This document shows, one piece after another, positions 57,101-64,000 of a DNA stretch of 64,000 nt. The first letter of the stretch is position 1; each line of letters starts with the position of its first letter. Position numbers and translations under genes: made by a program. A model generated the notes under the pieces. It worked only from the letters and a program-made list of their open reading frames with translations, did not search any database and was not told the origin of the DNA. This stretch comes from Pestalotiopsis fici W106-1 (Eukaryota > Ascomycota > Sordariomycetes > Amphisphaeriales > Sporocadaceae): contig NW_006917101.1 of NCBI RefSeq assembly GCF_000516985.1, positions 992,001-1,056,000 on the forward strand, in the 5' to 3' direction.

Positions 57101-60100
57101 CGCTTATTAGCCTAGGCTAGCTGCTGTGATACGTATTGTTGAAATACTAGCTATGTACCGCACAACATGACAGGGGACCAAGTTTCGAATACCTTTGGGT
57201 GGATCGCAGGGTTCTGGCTTACGGCCAACTTTTATGGGCAGGCTGGACTGGCTCGCATATATTGACTTTTAAGCAATACTCAGCCGTGGGCGGTATTTAT
57301 TATTAGTGGCAGTTTTGCTTGTTGAAAAACAAATTATTCCTGATGGAAACCATCTTTATACTAAAAGCTTTGGCTTTCCGGGAGCTCCCAATAGGCCCAG
57401 GGCAAAGGTCTATGGGATTGCACATGTAAATACGAAAGTTTGGCCGCCATTTTCCCTCTTCCTCCGGCAGCTTTGACGAGAGCCGTCGAGCCATGTGAAC
57501 AGGCAATATGGCAGAGGAGACGAAAAGAGGACGTGAACCAGAAAAAAAAAAAGTTGGCGCTTTCACGTCCGATATTCGGGTGTCCCACTCCAATGCAAAA
57601 ACCCACTGACATCTCTAGACTATTTCCGGCCTTGTCATGCCCAATCCGATCCCACTCTCGCCCTCCTGCCGGTTATGATTGCATGTTGCCTTTTATAGCC
57701 GGGGCATTGTCTGTCGGTAAGAATGTATTCTTGGAACGTCACAGAAAAGCCATGGAAATTTTATCAAGCTAACGCCAGAGGAACAGCAAAGGGACAGCAA
57801 TACTCTCGAGCGGACGTCCATCACATTCATACTAAAGACAGCACAGAATGACCCCGTTCCATCAGCAAACTGGGGCTGGGGGGGTTGAAAAACAAGCCGA
57901 GCATTATCTTGGCTACGCCCTTTGGAAGATGATCCCCCCCAAAAAAGATGATCACGCGCCCCCCAAGAGACTTTCTCCAGGTATCCAAGCTCTGATTTGT
58001 CTTTTGTCTACGGATAAAGTGGGAAGAAAAGGGAGGAGAACCAGACAGAGATCGGTGCACACTCTCATGCACAAACCCCACCTTATGTGGGAGATGCAGA
58101 TTCGATCTACTGTCGTGCGAGGACACCATCACAGCAAGCAAAGTAAGGAAAGGAAAGGAAAAAAAAGCTATCAGTAGCGAGAAGAGCTTGCAGGCAAAGG
58201 GGACGAACGACCGTTAAATGACAAAAGCTTGCCAGACCCTCCCCCGCTTCCTCCGCTTCGCTGAACTGGACTGGGCTTTTTCCTGTGACACTACTTGGCC
58301 AAATGTCTTGGAGCTGCTCATGACTAGAAATGTCCAAGAGCCGGTTCGTGATATTCCCCAAGCTACTTCCCGTACTACTACTACTACCATCCACAATCCC
58401 CGGATGGGGGTTGTACATGACCGTTGTTGGGTGGGATGGCAGGTAGGTAGTAGTCGCCATGCAAGGTGGAAGCTCGATACTACTCCCTCTAAACCATTCC
58501 TGGCTCAAGCGTCACTATGGTCACTTCGACTATACTTGCCTGCCGAATTTCCCAATGGCAAGTACGCAATCATTCGCCATTGGCGGTCAGATTCAAATAT
58601 TCCGATACACTTATTAAGCAAGCATCGTGTTCGGATCAACCTCGGATATTGTGTCTCGTAGGCATTGTCGGAACCACTGACGCAAATATCTCAGAAGTGA
58701 CTGGCATACAATGTTGGTCAAGTCAAACGTGGGACGATTATGATTTAGAGGCGGGCATGTTGACTCTCAATGATCCCTTCATTACTGCGTGACTGGATTA
58801 TGTGTGTTTGATCGAGGATCTGTGGGATTAGCCAGGCAGTATTTGACTGGCAAATAGCGTGCGGCAGCAATCATGCAATCCCTTACATGCCCGGCCCTCA
58901 CTGATTGCTAAAGTAATTTCAACACTTGTTTTGGTCTCAAGAGTTGTTGTCGATGTGTACTTTTGATTCATATATTCGTACCCTATAGATTATCCCTAGA
59001 CTCCAGAGCTACGCTTTGATTATACCAATGGTCATTGAAGAAGTCTATTGCATAACGTTGTTGACTCGAGGCTTGACATGTACGCGGATGTACGACTGCA
59101 GTCAACTACTACCCAGAAAGTATGATGAATATCTGGGAATATACCGGTGGTATAAAAGAGTCAGCGTCGTAGTACATCAAAAATATAGTTGTTTATGTCC
59201 GTTCGCAGACCAAGTGTATGTCTAACATGAGGCCGTCAACGTTTCCACAACAAGGACCATTCGCAACTCTTTCGTGTTTATCCTCATAAACTGGAATGTG
59301 TGACCCTACGGCGTTGGAAAACGGCATCCATGTGAGTCATATCCCCGGATCCCGGCAGAGTTAAGGAGGTCCATGTATATCGAAAAGGACCAGGTCAGGT
59401 AGTATCATTGCGTGTAAGTTAGAATCAACACCTGATCGAGTAGGTATGGGATCTTCAAGCATGTTACATCATATATAGTGCCCATCACAGGTGATTTGTT
59501 CGAGATTCTCGAAACAAGTCGCAATTTTGCAGTCATTCCCTGCCAGCCAAATGTTTGAGCCAAATCCTCTTGCGACCAATTTCAGATATTTTGAAGATTG
59601 AGCTGCGGCACATGGCTCCAGGGATGATTGTGTCGTGGGGTGTGGATTTCAGATTAATTCTACGCGTAGTTATAGTAACCAAGTCCTCCTCTCTTTCTTT
59701 CTCTCTATCTATCTCTTATGCTGCCTTCTTTCTCTTTTGGATTATATATTAATCAGTGATGGTATCAACACTTCTTTCAAGCTCAATCTTGATCGAGTGC
59801 AACGTTTGACACCAGTGGTTGCGAGGAACATGATCTCTATCGCGTCTTCAAGCATATATAGTACGTTTCTTGGTGCTTATATATGTGTGGAAGTCTCAAC
59901 GATAATCCCAACACTTCACTAGTGGCGGTTTTTGTCATTGCCCCGTCAGGACAATATCAGAGGATAGCCACGATAACATGTACGAGCAGTTGAAAACGAG
60001 CAACAATTGTGAGCGGGTTCGACGAGCTTGACATGGGCTCTCTAGGTCAGCGCATGAACCTGATAAAAAAAATTTTTTTGGGGGGTTTTACGAAGCAGTT

Positions 60101-60700
60101 GCGCCTTTCACTAAAGGGGAAGAATACAATGTTGGCGGGAGAAGGTTTCTGTTTGAAATAGAACTTTTCGTTGCCACATCAACACTACTCCATTTGCTCA
60201 GGACTGCAAATATATCGAAAAATTCTTTGAAGTCATTTTTCTAGTGGAATTATATCTCCCAAAGCCCAGCCATCTGCATGGCCATTCCAAGAACCTCTGC
60301 ATATTTTCAAGCCTATCATCAAATGCTCTTGGCTGCTTCGTGACTGTGGTATATCTCATCGACAAGAATAGAATTCCACAGACGCAACCGCCCTGAACAG
60401 GTTGTCCCTTCACCACTTCAGAGGACTCTTCTGAATGTCTCTCAACGACGTGCGAGGACTTGAGGGATCCAGGCCCTTGTCGGTGCGGCGCTACCTGTCA
60501 CTGTCTTCTGTATGTTTGGGTTGAACCTAAACTGGCACATCGCAAGCAGAATGAGGAAGCCTACGAATAACCTCAAACCTTCTTGCACCCAAATCACCTT
60601 CTTCGGCGAATAGAAAAACCCATCATGTGTCCCTCTCCCTCTTCTATTTACCCTAGCAACGGGCAAACTATATGTCTAGCTGTGGGTAAGAGAGCCTATA
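51134..60700. other. 9.6-kb region without a supported gene
   Basis: Frames here are short, overlap in all phases and show no domain, signal peptide or intron pattern. Simple repeats are scattered: TC (51501-51523), GT/GTAT (52326-52373), GGAT-type (53420-53450) and adjoining A8-T7-G6 homopolymers (60065-60085). No tRNA B-box with a matching cloverleaf was found by eye. Confidence 0.5.
51501..51523. repeat. TC dinucleotide microsatellite
   Basis: Eleven TC units in a row within a pyrimidine-rich tract. Confidence 0.9.
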
Positions 60701-62773
60701 AATAATCTGATCTTACTTGATCGAATGCTTTCGCCACTCCAACCATCCGCACAATTTTCTTTGCTCTTCTCCTCTATTCTCAAGTCCAAGCCCTGATTTT
60801 GGTGTCTACTCCTTGGCTCTTCTTTCACAAATACCTTCTGACTGTCCCAGAATTCTTGGGCCTCGATAATATTGCAAAGTCCATTCTACAAGCAGAACCT
60901 ATCATCCTCGGCGCTACCTTCAGGTCTTTTCTTGGTGGCCCGTTGAGAGGTATGTGAATGTCCCTACTCCCCCACCACAATCTATTCACTCAGCCAAGCC
61001 TTCTGCTTCCACCACCACCACTACTAACAAATTATACCTCGTGTCAAGGAGCTTGCTTCCTAATTGTCCCCCGCTTTGCATACTTGAGGTTGACTCGGCT
61101 TCAACTCTTGTCACACTTGAGATTTCACCATTAATTTCGAGTTGCGATTCTATCCGTAAGTTATCTTTTCTCGCTACCTGGCTTCCACTTGAAGTGGACA
61201 GCCATCTCTCACACCATCACCGCCTTCACCTTGAGCACATCCGTGAGCATTTACCTCCATCTCGAAGATCGTGCTCCGGTCATCTTCCCTTACTCCAAGA
61301 ACATTGTGCAAGTCCGGCGCAGTTTGAATACAAACACTTGCGTTGTTGCCCAACCTTACCCCTTATTCCACTCCTTCCATCCAAACCACACTCCTGAGCT
61401 CTCAGTCAATCTTGAAAGCACACAATCTGGTAGCTTCCCCTTTTCCGAAATTGCTACGGCACCTGCCCATCTTGAAAGATCAAGGCTATTTGAACCCACA
61501 GAGGTTCAAAAGGCATTCTTCCTGCCTCTTCCACTCTTTCAGATTTTTCAATCTTCCACACATTCTTCTACCAGCTACAACATTTCCAACCTCTTCAACT
61601 GCTTTCAACCTCTTCGATCTCCTTCAAGCTCTTCTATCCCTTGCAACATCAGTCGTCATCCCTTACCAGTCCTAGCAGAGACATCGCACTTCGATCAACT
61701 GGCGTCATCAACCTCAGTTTGCTCTATTGAGATCCTGCAAACTCTTCTATTACTGGCGACCCACCACTCCTGCGTTTGTCTTCACCTGTTACGACCTTCA
61801 GCCATCCTGTCTCGCACCACAGCGGTCAGGCTCGCCCTCGCTCCTTTTCTACTTCTGATCACTCTCAATTTCAAGCACTGTCCTCCTAACTTGTACTCTA
61901 GCTACCGGGCAGATACTTGATCTTATTCTTTGATCCTCAATTCCTTACATTGAGATACTCTACAGTCAACGCGCAAGACTAGCAAGACTAGCAAGAGGCA
62001 GCCTTGCAATCAGATCATTTCGGTCGAGCGATTCAAACACTTTCGAACCTTTCACTTGCTGTGCTAGGGCATCCGCACGACGTACATACGCCAAGTTCTT
62101 ACGACATCTCGACTACCTCGCAATCCGAGCAAGAAGGTGAGTCAGGGAGTGTTTTTCTGTTCTTTCTAATCTCATGTTCAATCGCTTCTTTTCTCGTACT
62201 TGCCTTTCGCCTCCGCTTTTGTACCTATCCCAGCCTGATTTAAAGTCCACGTCCTTGACCAACTCATTTGCGCCACCTTTCCATTCTCTTTAACTACACC
62301 TTACCTTCTTTTCCCAAGTTCCCAATGCCGAATCGTGGGTCTTTCAACCTACAATTGAACCTGCCAAAATACTAGAGCATCACTTGCTCAAACAACCTAC
62401 TCTGATTCCTGCCACTTCTACAACCGAGCTGTACTTACCTTGATCATCCAACTACAACTCAAGGACATCAGCTCTGGCCGTCATACTCCTACCTCTACCA
62501 AATCTCAATCTGATTCTCTTCCGGCTTTTGTCTTCTACAATTCACAATTGTGCGATCATTGAACCCCTTAGTGGCATCGCGACGCTCTTGTCCAGTCTGC
62601 AACTAACACTGAGTTCTCTTCTCAGTCTAATCTTTCGTTGCGCTCTTGCCCTTCAGATTCAACTCTCATTGATCGCTTCTGATCCTTCTCAGACAGCTCG
62701 AAGTTCCAATTGCAATAGAACCACAGAAACACTAGTCTCTAGACCAGTACACGATACTCGACATTCGCTCAAG
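60701..62773 (+). promoter_or_regulatory. Long pyrimidine-rich leader/promoter of the F-box-like gene
   Basis: For about 2 kb the plus strand is strongly C/T-rich and G-poor, as in fungal promoters and 5' UTRs. This opens long but compositionally trivial frames (for example 61189-61920, Ser/Leu/Pro/Thr-rich). GT donors in good context at about 60949 and 62133 suggest non-coding 5' exons. Several upstream ATGs precede the main start. Confidence 0.5.
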
Positions 62774-64000
62774 ATGGATTACGGCTATTTTAACGATCAA
62801 CACGCTCTATCCCTCCACCGCCTCGACGACTGGGGTGTCATTGAGACCCTCAAGAAGATGCCCGAAGGTTATAACCCCTTCGACAAGCACTACGAGGAGA
62901 CGGAGCTCGAGGGCAACCGTTTCCAACTTGTCGAAGGCGCTGAGCTAGTGAAGCAGATACCCCCTCAGTTCGGTGTCTTGTGTCACCCAAACACCAAGAA
63001 TGGCAAGTACTACTGCCGCTGGGACAAGGGCTATGATTACGACATGGCCCGCTCGGAAGACAATGGCGCCTATGAAGCCGCCAAGTACAACCAGCGCTTG
63101 AATCCTCGCATCGACCGTGTAGGGAACTATAGTTCTGCGGCGGTGGACATTCCTCGTACAGAGGATGACATGAAAGCTGGAAGCCTCGCCTTATTCCCAC
63201 ATGTCGGTGGCCTTGTCACTTCGGTAAGTTGTACAAATCCTCACGCGACGCGTACTGTAATTAACACGAGTGACTAGGGAATGTATAGAGCCAGCGGCGT
63301 CCCGTTCGCTCAGCAGGAGGCTAAACAGGAAAGCCGCTTCTTCCAATCGATTTGGAACAAGGCTGATATCAGGGAGCTCATCATGGAGAAACTCTTCGGT
63401 CATGCCGAGGTGTTGTCTAACTTGACGCGGACTTGCCAAGTTATTCGACGTGACGTTGACAATATGATGGTAAGTGTACTCTAAACATGTATTTCGCAAC
63501 TCTTGGCTTACAATAATAGGGCTTCTTCGACACGAACGGAATGAACTTCAATCTCTGCGACAAGTTCCCTGAAGAACTCGACTCAATGATTCAGAGTGGA
63601 AAGATCACGCAAGAGGATGTCGACAACATTCGTGTACCCAAGTTTCTCGTGATCGGCCCGTGCCGAAAGCCCACGATCATGGCATCCGGTTACCACGGCG
63701 ATCCCAATGTCTTTTGGCCTCCACAGGTTCAGGCAGACAACGATGAAGAGCCACAGTCATATGAGACTCTGTTCAACGAGCGTGGCTTTCCCATAGTCAA
63801 CGCATATGGTCATAAGCAGAAGAAGATGACCTACCACAAACAGTGCAGAGCTGTGCAGAGGACTTGTGAGTAAAAATCCAATTGCTACTACCCGAGCTAT
63901 GCTAATGAATTTTTAGTGATTACATTGCATCAGCACCGCAAGAACATCAACTACCTGGCGTTGGTACAGATGGACTTTCTGGGCGTCCAAACAGTCGAGG
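62774..64000 (+). CDS. F-box-like hypothetical protein, 3' end outside window
   Basis: Exons 62774-63223, 63278-63469, 63520-63865 and 63917->64000 keep one frame through three short introns (54, 50 and 51 nt). The start MDYGYFNDQHALSLHR follows AAG, and the frame upstream is leader-like. A charged N-terminal region (about 1-150) precedes IRELIMEKLFGHAEVLSNLT and RTCQVIRRDV (about 175-210). These have the helix pattern of an F-box (ILEKLF, then L-x-x-L-x-R-x-C). Next come FDTNGMNFNLCDKFPEELD and a KFLVIGPCRKPTIMASG segment. No signal peptide or membrane segment is visible. The role is unknown; if the F-box reading is right, it would recruit a substrate to an SCF ubiquitin ligase. Confidence 0.75.

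Noticed and set aside
60065..60085. Adjoining A8, T7 and G6 homopolymers
   Set aside because: Probably chance or sequencing-prone simple sequence with no associated gene.
61189..61920. 243-codon plus-strand frame in the leader region
   Set aside because: Its Ser/Leu/Pro/Thr composition follows from C/T-rich DNA; overlapping frames in other phases are equally open.

Overview
The window is nuclear DNA of a filamentous ascomycete. Genes carry short introns (about 47-114 nt, with a few longer exceptions), with GT-AG borders and CTAAC/CTGAC-type branch points. They are separated by large intergenic spaces, and the families are typical of Pezizomycotina. A Sordariomycete, probably hypocrealean, fits the families and gene style; that is an inference, and no species marker was identified. 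A 100-N assembly gap lies at 51034-51133.

Layout. At the left edge (<1-1434, minus) is an incomplete gene resembling DUF6546/F-box proteins. Next comes a large divergent pair. A 14-exon secreted GH18 chitinase of the killer-toxin-like subgroup (1867-8018, minus) shares a 1.2-kb promoter with an 8-exon secreted protein carrying about seven LysM modules (9198-12182, plus). A WD40 remnant, fold-back sequences and an AT-rich block follow, in a gene-free stretch reaching 17.9 kb. Then come a TOS1-like cell-wall protein (17906-19308, plus), an NmrA-like NAD(P)-binding protein cut by an in-frame TAG (20630-21566, reading frame continuing to 21731), PEX13 (22708-24288, plus), a KAP120/importin-11-type karyopherin (25190-28393, minus), a Zn2Cys6 transcription factor (29286-31388, minus), PEX2 (33274-34698, plus) and an unrecognised polytopic membrane protein (36734-38762, plus).

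The right half is gene-poor. It holds adenine phosphoribosyltransferase (45133-46323, plus), an Ala/Glu-rich PH-domain protein of the Meu6 type (48558-50383, minus), then about 11 kb with no supported gene, and finally the 5' part of a hypothetical F-box-like gene (62774->64000, plus) behind a long pyrimidine-rich leader.

How the genes may work together. The chitinase, LysM protein and TOS1-like protein all act at the cell wall or outside the cell. The first two form a divergent chitin module in which the enzyme has a chitin-binding domain but no visible LysM, while its neighbour has only LysM modules after a Cys-containing head. PEX13 (import docking/pore) and PEX2 (receptor-ubiquitinating RING ligase) serve the same peroxisomal import machinery and lie 9 kb apart. 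Exon coordinates below were derived by reading splice sites and checking reading-frame closure. Family names come from recognised motifs, not from database searches.
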